In this document: piece after piece, positions 16,184 through 24,611 of the stretch | Numbering within the stretch: the stretch's first letter is position 1 | Layout: the number at the start of each line of letters is the position of its first letter | Assembly (NCBI GenBank): GCA_963711005.1 | Contig: CAVQCJ010000006.1 | Coordinates: 434,001 to 498,000, forward strand | Reading direction: 5' to 3' | DNA length: 64,000 bases | DNA from: CAVQCJ01 sp963711005 | GTDB taxonomy: Bacteria > Actinomycetota > Actinomycetes > Prado026 | Notes under the pieces: generated by a model | Databases searched by the model: none | What the model was told of the DNA's origin: nothing | The model's input: the letters and a program-made list of their open reading frames with translations, nothing else | Translations under genes and position numbers: made by a program

Positions 16184-17224
16184 ATGACCCACGGGACAGA
16201 GATCCGCTTCTTCCCCCACTCCGGTCGCCGTGTCGCGTACTCGGTGACCGGCGACGGGCCGCCGCTGGTTGCACCGGCCTGGTGGGTCAGCCACTTGGAG
16301 CTGGACTGGGAGAACACGGCGTTCCGACGGCTGTGGGAGTCGGTCGGCGAGGGCCACGCCCTGGTTCGGTATGACCGGCTCGGTGTCGGCTTGTCCGATC
16401 GTGAGGTGCACCAGGACGAGCTGTCGCTCGACGCCGAGGTCTCGCTGCTGCGTGCCGTGCTCGACGAGCTGGGCTTGGAGAACGTCGTGCTGGTCGGCGG
16501 CTCCTCGGGCGGTTGCGCCGCGATCGCGTTCGCGGCTCGGTTCCCCGAGCGGGTGAGTCGCCTGCTTCTGTACGGCGCGTACGCCGACGGCTCCTCGGTT
16601 ACGTCGTCGGAGGTGCGCGAGGCGCTCGTTGCCACCGTGCGGTCCCACTGGGGGCTGGGCTCGCGGGTGCTGGCCGATATCTTCCTGGGCGAGGCCGACA
16701 GTGTCGAGCAGGAGCGGCTGGCGCGCTATCAGCGCTCGGCGGCGAGCCCGGAGACCGCGGCGGTGCTGCTGGAACAGGTCTATCGCAACGACGTGCGAGC
16801 CGACCTTGCGCGGGTACGTGCGCCGACGCTGGTCGTCCACCGCCGTGCCGATCGCGCCATCCCCTACCACCTCGGCCGGGAGCTTGCGGCGGCGATCCCG
16901 GGGGCGACCCTCGTCCCGCTCAACGGGAGCGCCCACTTCCCGTGGGCTGGGGATGCGCGCTCGGTGGCGCGTGCGTGGCGGTCGGCTCTCGTGCCCGAGC
17001 CCCCGGCCAGGCTTCCTGGAGAGCCGGCGGCGGTGCTGCTGTCCGGCCGAGAGCGCGAGGTGCTGGCGCTGGTCGCAAGAGGGCTGAGCGACCGGGAGAT
17101 CGCCGAACAGCTGGTCCTGAGCCCGCACACCGTGCACCGCCACGTCGCGAACATCCGCCACAAGCTCGGGCACGGTTCCCGTTCGGCGGCGGTCGCCGAG
17201 GCGGCCCGTCTGGGCCTGCTCTGA
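16184..17224 (+). CDS. Alpha/beta-hydrolase fused to LuxR-type HTH
   Basis: 346-aa two-domain regulator. Residues 1-280 form an alpha/beta hydrolase with nucleophile S107 in VGGSSGG, the acid Asp in VHRRADRAIP and the His in NGSAHFPW, so the triad is intact. Residues about 285-346 are a LuxR/GerE HTH (LSGREREVLALVARGLSDREIAEQLVLSPHTVHRHVANIRHKL). The hydrolase probably acts as a ligand-sensing or signal-cleaving module that controls DNA binding; the ligand is unknown. A similar protein lies at 24612. A methyltransferase gene follows in the same direction after a hairpin. Start ATG 16184 is preferred over ATGs at 16082/16127 because homologous paralogs start near the THG/HYAKSG segment. Confidence 0.88.
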   Translation: MTHGTEIRFFPHSGRRVAYSVTGDGPPLVAPAWWVSHLELDWENTAFRRLWESVGEGHALVRYDRLGVGLSDREVHQDELSLDAEVSLLRAVLDELGLENVVLVGGSSGGCAAIAFAARFPERVSRLLLYGAYADGSSVTSSEVREALVATVRSHWGLGSRVLADIFLGEADSVEQERLARYQRSAASPETAAVLLEQVYRNDVRADLARVRAPTLVVHRRADRAIPYHLGRELAAAIPGATLVPLNGSAHFPWAGDARSVARAWRSALVPEPPARLPGEPAAVLLSGREREVLALVARGLSDREIAEQLVLSPHTVHRHVANIRHKLGHGSRSAAVAEAARLGLL

Positions 17225-17241
17225 GGCAGGTCACCGGAACG

Positions 17242-17262
17242 GGCCATCTTCGTCAGATGGCC
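17242..17262 (+). terminator. Hairpin after hydrolase-LuxR gene
   Basis: GGCCATCT-TCGTC-AGATGGCC forms a perfect 8-bp stem with a 5-nt loop 18 nt after the stop at 17224. There is no U-run, as usual in high-GC actinobacteria. It may attenuate or end transcription before the methyltransferase. Confidence 0.5.
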
Positions 17263-17308
17263 GGTCCGAGCGATGTGCCGGCAACCCCGGAGCGGGCACT
17301 GTCGCAGC

Positions 17309-17983
17309 ATGCAGAACGACATCGCACCAGTTGCACGGCCCGCCCGTCGGGCATCATGGGCCCGCACTTTCGCGGTCCTGTACGACCCCTTCCTGTGGAT
17401 CGGGGAACGGGCGGGACTGCGCGCCCTCCGAGAGGAGACGCTCAGCCGTGCGTACGGCTGCACGCTCGAGATCGGCGGCGGCACCGGTCTGAACGTGCGC
17501 CACTACCCCGGCGACGTCGACGAGCTCGTCCTCGTCGAGCCGGACCCCGCGATGCGCTCGCGCATGGAGCGGAGACTGGAGCGCAGCGGCCGTCCTGCAC
17601 GAGTGGTCGACGGTTTCGCGGAGCGGCTACCGCTCGCCGACCGGTCTGTCGACACCGTCGTCTCCACCTTCATGCTGTGCACGGTCGACGCTCCCGATCT
17701 CGCCCTGCGGGAGATCGCACGGGTGCTGCGACCCGGAGGTCAGCTGCTGTTCATCGAGCACATCCGCGCCGAGTCTGCGACTCTCGCCTACTGGCAGGAC
17801 CGCCTGGCCACGCTGTGGGGTCGCTTCGCGCGAGGCTGCCGTTGCAACCGTGCGACGGCAGAACTGATCGCGTCCTGCGGGCTCGAGCTCCAGCAGGTAC
17901 GTGAAGCCGCATGGCACGGCATGCCCCCGATCGTGCGGCCGTTGATCGCCGGCCGGGCACAGAACGGATTCAGCGACGGGTAG
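17309..17983 (+). CDS. Class I SAM-dependent methyltransferase
   Basis: 224-aa methyltransferase. Motif I EIGGGTGLN is at residues 54-62 and the acidic end of strand 2 is VLVEPDPAMR. Motif post-I includes FAERLPLADRSVDTVVSTFMLCTVDAP, and LRPGGQLLFIEHIRA is the typical post-motif III of the UbiE/Methyltransf_11 group. The C-terminal region (WGRFARGCRCNRATAELIASCGLELQQV) resembles methyltransferases of the METTL7/thiol methyltransferase-like type, so a small lipophilic or thiol substrate is possible. ATG at 17309 is chosen as start. Confidence 0.85.
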   Translation: MQNDIAPVARPARRASWARTFAVLYDPFLWIGERAGLRALREETLSRAYGCTLEIGGGTGLNVRHYPGDVDELVLVEPDPAMRSRMERRLERSGRPARVVDGFAERLPLADRSVDTVVSTFMLCTVDAPDLALREIARVLRPGGQLLFIEHIRAESATLAYWQDRLATLWGRFARGCRCNRATAELIASCGLELQQVREAAWHGMPPIVRPLIAGRAQNGFSDG

Positions 17984-18067
17984 CGTCCGAGTGGGCTCGA
18001 GCAGGACTGCGCGTCGGCGGCGGATTCCGGCCGCAGCCTTGAGGATGCGTGCGGTCGCTCGTACGTC

Positions 18068-18181
18068 TTAGTCCTTGCTGGTCACGACCCCAGTGACCAG
18101 GTGGGAGGCCGCGTCGTTCGTCATCCGGAGCCCGAAGCCGTTCATCCCGTAGAAGGCGATGTACCGGCCAGCAACGCATCC
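18068..18181 (-). other. Possible 3' relic of an unidentified gene
   Basis: A reverse frame different from that of the cyclase gene reads GCVAGRYIAFYGMNGFGLRM then TNDAASHLVTGVVTSKD and a TAA at 18068. It looks protein-like and begins inside the cyclase 3' end, so it may be the tail of a gene joined there by a frameshift or deletion. I do not recognise the family. Confidence 0.25.
18078..18100. terminator. Hairpin between convergent methyltransferase and cyclase genes
   Basis: CTGGTCAC-7 nt-GTGACCAG is a perfect 8-bp stem between the two convergent genes, about 95 bp past the methyltransferase stop and 42 bp past the cyclase stop. It could act in both directions. No U-run. Confidence 0.45.
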
Positions 18182-20706
18182 GCGAACGCCGCCGCTGAGG
18201 CAAGCGTATGGAGTCTGCCCCGGGCGAACGCGGCGTGAGCGTCGTCCGTGTCACCGAGCACGCTCGCCTCGTAGTCGCGGTGCCGGGCTCGAACCTCCCA
18301 CGGCTTGTGCCCTGCTCCGCTGAGCTCCCGGAGGGCGTCAGCGGCGCCGACGAGCTCGCCCGACGAGCTCGGATCACCGCGCGCGGCGGTCCAGACCGCC
18401 ACGGCCTCCAGTGCGTGCGCCGTGCAGCCCGAGTTGCTCGAGCCGGCGAGGATGGCGACCGCCTCCCGGAGGTACGGAGCGGCTGCTTCGAGGTCGTCGG
18501 CGTTGAGCTCGATGAGAGCCCTCCCTTCACAGGCATGCGCGAGCATGCTCTGGGACCCGAGCTCGCGGAAGCCTTGCTCGGCTTCCACCGCCATCGCGGT
18601 CGCGGTCGCCCGGTCGGCTTCGCGCAGGGATGCGCACCACACCGTCAGCGCTACGCCGAAGGCGTCGTCGAGCGATCGGAACTCGTCCAGGCATACCGCG
18701 ACGAGCCGGTCGACGGTCGCCAGATCCCCCGATCCCCAGGCACCGTAGAGCACCTCCGATGTCGCCCACGCCGCGTTGCGGCGGTCGCCGGCCTGCTCGA
18801 AACCGGCCGCCGAGGCTTCTCCGAAGTCGGCCGCGGCTGCCCAGTCGCCCTGCTCGGTCGCGAGGGTGGCCACTGTGAGCTGCGCCTGCGCGACGACGAT
18901 GGCTGGGTGGCGGTCAGCGCCACGAGCGAGCAGATCGACGATCAGTGCGCGTCGTTCGCCGGGCAGGCCCATGGGTACGGCGGTCACCAGCCGGAGCGCG
19001 GCCGTGAGGTCGCCCTGCTCGGTCGCCCAGTCCATGGCGGCGCGCAGGTTGGTCCCCTCGACCATGGCCGCGGCAAGGGCCGCATCCATGCCGGGTGTGC
19101 GCATTGCTCGCTCGATCCGCTGGACGTGGCTCATCGCCCACGCGAGCAACGCATCGCGCCAGGCCTCGGACTCGCCGTGCTCGAGCTGCCGGTCACGCCC
19201 GTACTGACGAAGCGTCTCCAGCAGCTGGAAACGGTGCGGACCGGCGCGGGTCTCGACCGGGACGACCAACGACTTCTCGACCAGCCGGCCGATGCCGTCG
19301 ACGACATCGAGCGACTCGCGACCGGTGAGCGATCCGACTGCGTCGAGCGCGAAGCTGTCGGGGAAGGTGCTCACGGCTCGGAACAGCTCGCGCTCAGACA
19401 GGGTCAGCATGTCGTAGCTCCACGCCACGACCGCCTCGAGCGTGCGCTGGCGTGAGGGGTCGGTACGGCGCCCGCCGGTCAGCAGACGGAAGCGATCGTC
19501 GATCCGTGCTGCGAGCTCGAGCAGCGACAGCGTGCGCAGCCGCGCCACCGCCAGCTCGATCGCCAGCGGCAGCCCGTCCAACCGCCGACACACATGTTCG
19601 ACGAGCTGAAGGTCGGTCGCTTCGGGGTCGAAGCCCGGAACCACGACGGCGGCCCGGGCCAGGAACAGATGGGCCGCCTCGCCGTCCGCTCCGAGCGGCG
19701 GGACGCGGAGGGCGAGCTCGCCCCGTACGCCGAGCAGCTCGCGGCTTGTCGCCAGGATCCGGACCGCAGGACAGGCGCGGAGCAGGCGGTCGACGAACTC
19801 GGCCACGCCCTCGACGATCTGCTCGCAGTTGTCCAGGACCAGCAGCACGTCGTGGACGCGGACCCACTCGGCCACCGTCTCGTGGACCGGCTGGCCCGCG
19901 CGCCCGCCCAGGCCGAGCACCGACGCGACCAGCGAGGGAACTCGCGATGCGTCCGACAACGGGGCGAGCTCGACGAGCCAGACGCCGTCCGGCAGCGACC
20001 CCAGGAGGCCGGCGGCCGCCTCGAGCGCGAGCCGGGTCTTGCCGCTCCCCCCTGCACCGGTCAAGGTCACGAGACGATGACTGGCCAGGCCGTCCCGCAC
20101 CCCGACCAGCTCGAATGCGCGGCCGACGAACTCGTCGGTAGCGGCGGGGAGGTTGTTCGGCATCGCCGTCAGCGTGCGCAGCGGCGGGAACGAGTCGACC
20201 AGGCCGTCGCCGACAAGCTGCACGATCTGCACCGCGTCAGTCAGGTGCTTGAGGCGATGCGCACCCAGATCGCGTACCTCGCAGTCAGGGACGAGAATGT
20301 GCGTCGCCCCGGTCAGCAGCACCTGTCCCCCGTGCCCGGCAGAGCAGACGCGCGCGGTCACGTGCAGGGACATCCCGAAGTACCCGTCTCCTTTCTGGCG
20401 TGCATCCCCCGTGTGCACGGCCATCCGCACGCGCAACGGCCGGTCGTCCGGCCACGGGTGGGCCGTCAGGCGGCGCTGCGCGTCCCCCGCAGCAGCAACG
20501 GCGTCACCCGCTGACGCGAACACCGCGGACACGGCATCGCCCTCGATGCCCAGCAAGAAGCCAGAGTGCTCCTCGATCGACGAGCGCAGGACGTCGCGCT
20601 GCGCCTCCAGCAGCGCGTCGTAACCGGCACCAAGGGCGTCGAGCAGCCGAGTCGACCCCTCCACGTCGGTGAACAGGAACGAGACCGTTCCGGTCGGGAG
20701 GTCCAC
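18142..20706 (-). CDS. Class III nucleotide cyclase domain plus NB-ARC-like ATPase regulator
   Basis: 854-aa protein. Residues 8-170 are a class III cyclase domain: metal Asp D14 in FLFTDVEGST and D57 in IEGDAV, with a conserved Arg119 but His at the usual transition-state Asn position (SLHVTARV), so activity is uncertain. Residues about 190-480 are a STAND/NB-ARC-type ATPase (Walker A GAGGSGKT 217-224, VLLVLDNCEQ, ATSRELLGVRGE). The C-terminal half is TPR-like helical. Mycobacterial relatives (Rv1358, Rv2488c, Rv0386) carry a LuxR HTH at the C-terminus; here it is absent and the protein ends at STG. GTG at 20706 follows the VOC stop by 1 nt, so the two form an operon. Confidence 0.88.
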   Translation of the reverse strand: MDLPTGTVSFLFTDVEGSTRLLDALGAGYDALLEAQRDVLRSSIEEHSGFLLGIEGDAVSAVFASAGDAVAAAGDAQRRLTAHPWPDDRPLRVRMAVHTGDARQKGDGYFGMSLHVTARVCSAGHGGQVLLTGATHILVPDCEVRDLGAHRLKHLTDAVQIVQLVGDGLVDSFPPLRTLTAMPNNLPAATDEFVGRAFELVGVRDGLASHRLVTLTGAGGSGKTRLALEAAAGLLGSLPDGVWLVELAPLSDASRVPSLVASVLGLGGRAGQPVHETVAEWVRVHDVLLVLDNCEQIVEGVAEFVDRLLRACPAVRILATSRELLGVRGELALRVPPLGADGEAAHLFLARAAVVVPGFDPEATDLQLVEHVCRRLDGLPLAIELAVARLRTLSLLELAARIDDRFRLLTGGRRTDPSRQRTLEAVVAWSYDMLTLSERELFRAVSTFPDSFALDAVGSLTGRESLDVVDGIGRLVEKSLVVPVETRAGPHRFQLLETLRQYGRDRQLEHGESEAWRDALLAWAMSHVQRIERAMRTPGMDAALAAAMVEGTNLRAAMDWATEQGDLTAALRLVTAVPMGLPGERRALIVDLLARGADRHPAIVVAQAQLTVATLATEQGDWAAAADFGEASAAGFEQAGDRRNAAWATSEVLYGAWGSGDLATVDRLVAVCLDEFRSLDDAFGVALTVWCASLREADRATATAMAVEAEQGFRELGSQSMLAHACEGRALIELNADDLEAAAPYLREAVAILAGSSNSGCTAHALEAVAVWTAARGDPSSSGELVGAADALRELSGAGHKPWEVRARHRDYEASVLGDTDDAHAAFARGRLHTLASAAAFADALLAGTSPSTG

Positions 20707-20707
20707 G

Positions 20708-21106
20708 TCAGCCTGAGGGGAGCCAGAGCTCGAGCTGGATGCCGTCGGGGTCGCGGAAGACGATCACCGTTCCGATCGGGGTCTCGGCGATCGGCGTGAA
20801 GTCGATGTCACCTCGCCGACGCAGCTCTGCCTCCCAGGCTTCGAGCGCAGCCCGGTCGGCCACGGCGAAGGCGAAGTGGTCGAGGCCGGTCCGGAACTCG
20901 TCGAAGGCGCCGCCGGGTCGGGAGTGGTACTGGCGCAGGCCGGTGACCCATCCGGAGGCCTGGTGCCTCAGGACGCGGTAGCTGACGACATCGTCGTCAC
21001 CGGCGAGCACCTGCACGAGACCGAGGAGGTCGCAGTACCAGGCGCTGCTGCGCTCGACGTCGCTGACCGTGAAGGCGACATGGTCTGCGCCGGTGATCTC
21101 GGGCAT
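20708..21106 (-). CDS. VOC-fold protein
   Basis: 132-aa vicinal oxygen chelate protein: GADHVAFTVSDVERSSAWYCDLLGL at the N-terminus, GLDHFAFAVADRAALEAWEAEL in the second module, and the ending IVFRDPDGIQLELWLPSG with the conserved metal-ligand Glu. The three metal ligands H (DHVAF), H (DHFAF) and E (LELW) are all present, so it is likely an active metalloenzyme of unknown substrate. ATG at 21106. It lies 1 nt upstream of the cyclase-ATPase gene, suggesting co-expression. Confidence 0.85.
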   Translation of the reverse strand: MPEITGADHVAFTVSDVERSSAWYCDLLGLVQVLAGDDDVVSYRVLRHQASGWVTGLRQYHSRPGGAFDEFRTGLDHFAFAVADRAALEAWEAELRRRGDIDFTPIAETPIGTVIVFRDPDGIQLELWLPSG

Positions 21107-21273
21107 GCGCGCAAGGTACACCGATCGGGTTGCCGGACCGGCTGCTGCGAGAAGTACCCGTGGACGGGGCGAGACGGCGGACCTAGGGTGCTGGACGGGA
21201 CCCCCCCGGCCCGCCGGGGGGTCGCCTGGACCACCGCCTCGTCGTTGTGCCATCCCGGCCGAGGGAGCCCGTC

Positions 21274-23019
21274 ATGGAGCTGACCAGGAGGACGCTGCTC
21301 AAGGGCACACTCGGCGCCGCGGGCACCGCATGGATCGGCGGGCTGTCCAGCGGAACGGCCGACGCGGCGGTCCCGCGCCGGGGCGAGGGCACGACGCTCG
21401 AGCACACCATCGTCCGCGGCGCACCGGGGCCCGGCGGCTACGCACCGCTCACCCTCGCCCCCGGCGAGCCGTACGTCGTGCGAGGCGACCTCGGGGCGCT
21501 GGCGACCCGGCGGGCCGGTGACGGTCGAGTCCTGGCGTCGTTCGCACAGCTGACCGACATCCACGTCATGGACGTACAGTCGCCCGCACGCTTCGAGTTC
21601 TTCGACGCCTACGGCAGCATCCCGTTGCCCGGGCTGTCCGACTTCACCAGCGCGTACCGTCCGCAAGAGCTGTTCAGCGCCCAGGTCGGGGACGCGATGC
21701 TCCAGAAGCTGCGAGCCGTCAGGCGGGGGCCGGCGACCGGACGCAACCTGCAGTTCGCGGTCGTCACGGGCGACAACACGGACAACTGTCAGCACAACGA
21801 GCTTCGCTGGTACATCGACCTGCTGGACGGACGAGTCGTGACTGCGGACTCGGGCGACCTGACCCGGTACGAGGGCGTGATGGACGACGTCGCGCCGGAC
21901 CCGTACTACTGGCACCCCTCGTCGGGGTTCGGCACGCCGTCCTCGCTCTATGGGTTCCCCACGGTGCCCGGGATCCTGGACGCAGCCCGCCGGCCGTTCC
22001 GCTCGTGCGGCGTCGGGCTGCCGTGGTTCTCGGCGTACGGGAACCACGACGGGTTGGTGCAGGGAACCGTGCCGAAGACGCCGTTGTTCGCGCAGATCGC
22101 CACCGGCCCGCTGAAGCTGACCAGTCTGCCGCCGCAGATCCTCGCGGCCGACCTGAGCACCCAGCTGCAGTTCGTGCTGGGCTTGCTGCAGCAGGACCCG
22201 ACTGCCATCGCGCTGCAGCTCAGCGACGGCGGCCGGCGACTCGTCACTGCGGACGCCGACCGTCGGATCGTCGACCGGGCGACGACGGTCGCGGAGCACT
22301 TCCACACCACGGGCAAGCCCGTCGGTCACGGGTTCAGCGCGCAGAACCTCGCGACCGGTACCGCGTACTACACGTTCGACGCTGGTCACCTGCTCGGCGT
22401 CGTCCTCGACACGGTCGTCAGCGCCGGTGGTCCCAACGGCTCGATCGACCCGGAACAGCTGGACTGGCTGGAGCAGCAGCTGCAGTCGGTCAGCAGCCGG
22501 TGGATCAGCCCGTCCGGGGCGCTCGTGCGGCACCCTGGCACACGCGACCGGTACGTGGCCCTGTTCAGCCACCACACGATCGGCACCATGGACAACGTGC
22601 CTGCCGGGAGCGACCGGATCGCGGGCGGACAGGTGCGGGACCTCCTGCTGCGGTACCCGAACGTCGTTCTCTGGGTCAACGGGCACACGCACGTGAACCA
22701 GGTGCTGCCGCACGCCCGTCCGAGCAGCTCCCCGGCGTGCGGCGGCTTCTGGGAGCTGAACACGGCGGCTCATATCGACTGGCCGCAGCAGTCGCGGACC
22801 GTCGAGGTGGTCGACAACATGGATGGGACACTGTCCGTCTTCGGCACCATCGTCGATCACGCCGGCCCGGTGTCCCCACGCCACGCACGCGGCCCGACCG
22901 CACTGGCCGCCCTTTCCCGCGAGCTCTCGGCGAACGACTGGCAGGACCGTACGGACGTCCGCCGCGGTTCGGTCGAGGACCGCAACGTGGAGCTCGTGGT
23001 CCCGGTCGCGTTCCGCTAG
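21274..23019 (+). CDS. Tat-exported metallophosphoesterase (TIGR03767 type)
   Basis: 581-aa exported phosphoesterase. The N-terminal MELTRRTLLKGTLGAAGTAW is a twin-arginine signal. Dinuclear-metal motifs are visible: D95 and H97 in QLTDIHVMD, VVTGDNTDN, YGNHDG, a SHHTIG motif and NGHTHVN near the C-terminus. The long actinobacterial family TIGR03767 has this architecture; its substrate is unknown. ATG at 21274 puts the RR pair at residues 5-6; a GTG at 21247 would add nine residues. It is convergent with the DUF2182 gene, and their stops overlap in a shared CTAG (23016-23019). Confidence 0.88.
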   Translation: MELTRRTLLKGTLGAAGTAWIGGLSSGTADAAVPRRGEGTTLEHTIVRGAPGPGGYAPLTLAPGEPYVVRGDLGALATRRAGDGRVLASFAQLTDIHVMDVQSPARFEFFDAYGSIPLPGLSDFTSAYRPQELFSAQVGDAMLQKLRAVRRGPATGRNLQFAVVTGDNTDNCQHNELRWYIDLLDGRVVTADSGDLTRYEGVMDDVAPDPYYWHPSSGFGTPSSLYGFPTVPGILDAARRPFRSCGVGLPWFSAYGNHDGLVQGTVPKTPLFAQIATGPLKLTSLPPQILAADLSTQLQFVLGLLQQDPTAIALQLSDGGRRLVTADADRRIVDRATTVAEHFHTTGKPVGHGFSAQNLATGTAYYTFDAGHLLGVVLDTVVSAGGPNGSIDPEQLDWLEQQLQSVSSRWISPSGALVRHPGTRDRYVALFSHHTIGTMDNVPAGSDRIAGGQVRDLLLRYPNVVLWVNGHTHVNQVLPHARPSSSPACGGFWELNTAAHIDWPQQSRTVEVVDNMDGTLSVFGTIVDHAGPVSPRHARGPTALAALSRELSANDWQDRTDVRRGSVEDRNVELVVPVAFR

Positions 23020-23819
23020 GACCCGTCCATCGATCCGTCCACCATCCCGCCACCGGACATCTGCGGAGCCGGCTCGAGTCCGGCGGCCAGCGAGGGCCGG
23101 AACACGACCGCCACCGCGAGAACCAGTGCGACGACTCCCACCACTCGGCTGAACCGAGGTCCCCACCTCGAGGTCTTCTCGACCAGGACCACCGCCGCGA
23201 GCACCACCATCGCCGCCAGGTTCATCAACCCGACCGCGACGAGCACCACCATGAGAGCCCAGCAGCAGGCGAGGCAGAACGTGCCGTGGTTCATCCCGAC
23301 CCGCAGGTCGCGCAGCCGACCCTTGTAGTTGCCGTACTTCATGACGAACCCCAGCGGCGAGCGGCAGCGGGCCAGGCAGCGGTCCTTGATCGGTGTGAGC
23401 TGGTAGATCCCGCACGCCGCGAAGATCGCCACCGCCAGCACCTTGGCCGCTGCCGGGCGCGACCCGACGACCCCCTCGGCGACCCAGGCCAGCGCGAAGG
23501 CGGGCACCGCCGCGAGCGTCCAGACGACCAGGTACCCGCACGAGAGCTCAGCGATCCGTCGGGTCCGATGGTCGGTGAGCGTCCGGGTGTAGAGGGCGGT
23601 GAACGGCGCGATCGTCGGGAGCATCATCGCCGTCATCATCAGCGCCCAGACCGCCACGAAGGCGCCGAAGGCCAGGCCCATCGTTCCGGGCATCTCCCCC
23701 ATCCCCCGGGAGATGGCAACGACCCCCACCCAGGCGCCGGCGCCGACGACGAGAAGGACCGAGGCCGGCAGGGTGAGCTGCCTGAGCGTCGGCGCCGTCC
23801 CGCTCCCGGCCGCGGTCAC
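23016..23819 (-). CDS. DUF2182 integral membrane protein
   Basis: 267-aa polytopic membrane protein. The family core MALMMTAMMLPT-like segment (VWALMMTAMMLPTIAPF) is rich in Met, and CRSPLGF, MNHGTFCLACCWALM and the Cys/His residues suggest metal binding. About seven helices are predicted. GTG at 23819 was chosen, 10 nt after the stop of the DUF1326 gene; an upstream start at 23927 would overlap it. The DUF1326-DUF2182 pair is often found together and is thought to form a membrane complex, role unknown. Confidence 0.87.
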   Translation of the reverse strand: MTAAGSGTAPTLRQLTLPASVLLVVGAGAWVGVVAISRGMGEMPGTMGLAFGAFVAVWALMMTAMMLPTIAPFTALYTRTLTDHRTRRIAELSCGYLVVWTLAAVPAFALAWVAEGVVGSRPAAAKVLAVAIFAACGIYQLTPIKDRCLARCRSPLGFVMKYGNYKGRLRDLRVGMNHGTFCLACCWALMVVLVAVGLMNLAAMVVLAAVVLVEKTSRWGPRFSRVVGVVALVLAVAVVFRPSLAAGLEPAPQMSGGGMVDGSMDGS

Positions 23820-23829
23820 CCGAGTGCGG

Positions 23830-24441
23830 CTACGCGGACCAGGAGAAGGGCGCGCTGTGCCCGTTCTTGCCCTCGTTGGCGAAGTCCAGGCCGAACACCG
23901 ACACCCGGGACCGGGTCGCCCTGGCAACGGTCAGCGTGGAGCTGGCGGGATGGAACATGCCGGTCAGCATCTCCACGTCGCCGTCCGGGAGCAGCTGCGG
24001 AGGCACGAAGTCCTCGATCTCGATGTCCATGAGGTCACCGACTCGCAGGGAGTGCCGCCGGCCGTCGTCGACGTACTCGATCGGCGCCGACTCCATCCCC
24101 AGCATCTCCGAGATCAGTGGCGCCAGGCCGGCCATGGGTCCACCGGCCGCGCCGCCGAAGATCGCCCCCAGACCGGCCGCCTGCTCGGGCGAGGCTGCCG
24201 CGTCCATGACGACACCGACCCGCCAGTTGCCGTCCGCCATGACCGGTGGGGTGTCCGCGACGACCACGACCGACTTGTCGCTCACGTCCAACCCGTCGAC
24301 ATCACCCTGTTCGACATGGAAGGCCAGCACGACTCGGCATCGGTCCTGGTCGGCCGGCATCGTCAGCCCGGACGTGGTGCACGGGCACACCATGTCGCAG
24401 GAGCAGTTCTCGAAGTACGTCCCCTCAAGTCGCCACGCCAT
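23830..24441 (-). CDS. DUF1326 protein
   Basis: 203-aa protein starting MAWRLEGTYFENCSCDMVCPCTTSGL, the DUF1326 signature with a CxCxxxCxC cluster (residues about 13-21) able to bind a metal. The rest is a beta-rich fold of unknown function with the DGRRHSLRVGDLMDIEIEDFVP segment. It has no signal peptide. It is the first gene of a two-gene operon with the DUF2182 membrane protein; the pair is presumably a metal-dependent unit at the membrane. Confidence 0.87.
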   Translation of the reverse strand: MAWRLEGTYFENCSCDMVCPCTTSGLTMPADQDRCRVVLAFHVEQGDVDGLDVSDKSVVVVADTPPVMADGNWRVGVVMDAAASPEQAAGLGAIFGGAAGGPMAGLAPLISEMLGMESAPIEYVDDGRRHSLRVGDLMDIEIEDFVPPQLLPDGDVEMLTGMFHPASSTLTVARATRSRVSVFGLDFANEGKNGHSAPFSWSA

Positions 24442-24611
24442 GGGGTCCTCCCTCAGCTGGGAACGACGTCAGCGTCCTCCTGACAGCCGCCATGGTCAAC
24501 AAGCTGCCCGACCAGGCTGGGTGCAGGGCTGCCTGGTCCCCGGGGGACCCGTCTCGTCGGTCCTATCCTGGCTCCGTTCCCAGCGTGCGTGGCTGGTGAT
24601 GGGAGCACAGC

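Noticed and set aside
12668..17983. Secondary-metabolite cluster (monooxygenase, epimerase, methyltransferase)
   Set aside because: The genes are in separate transcription units, and no synthase, NRPS or PKS core is present.
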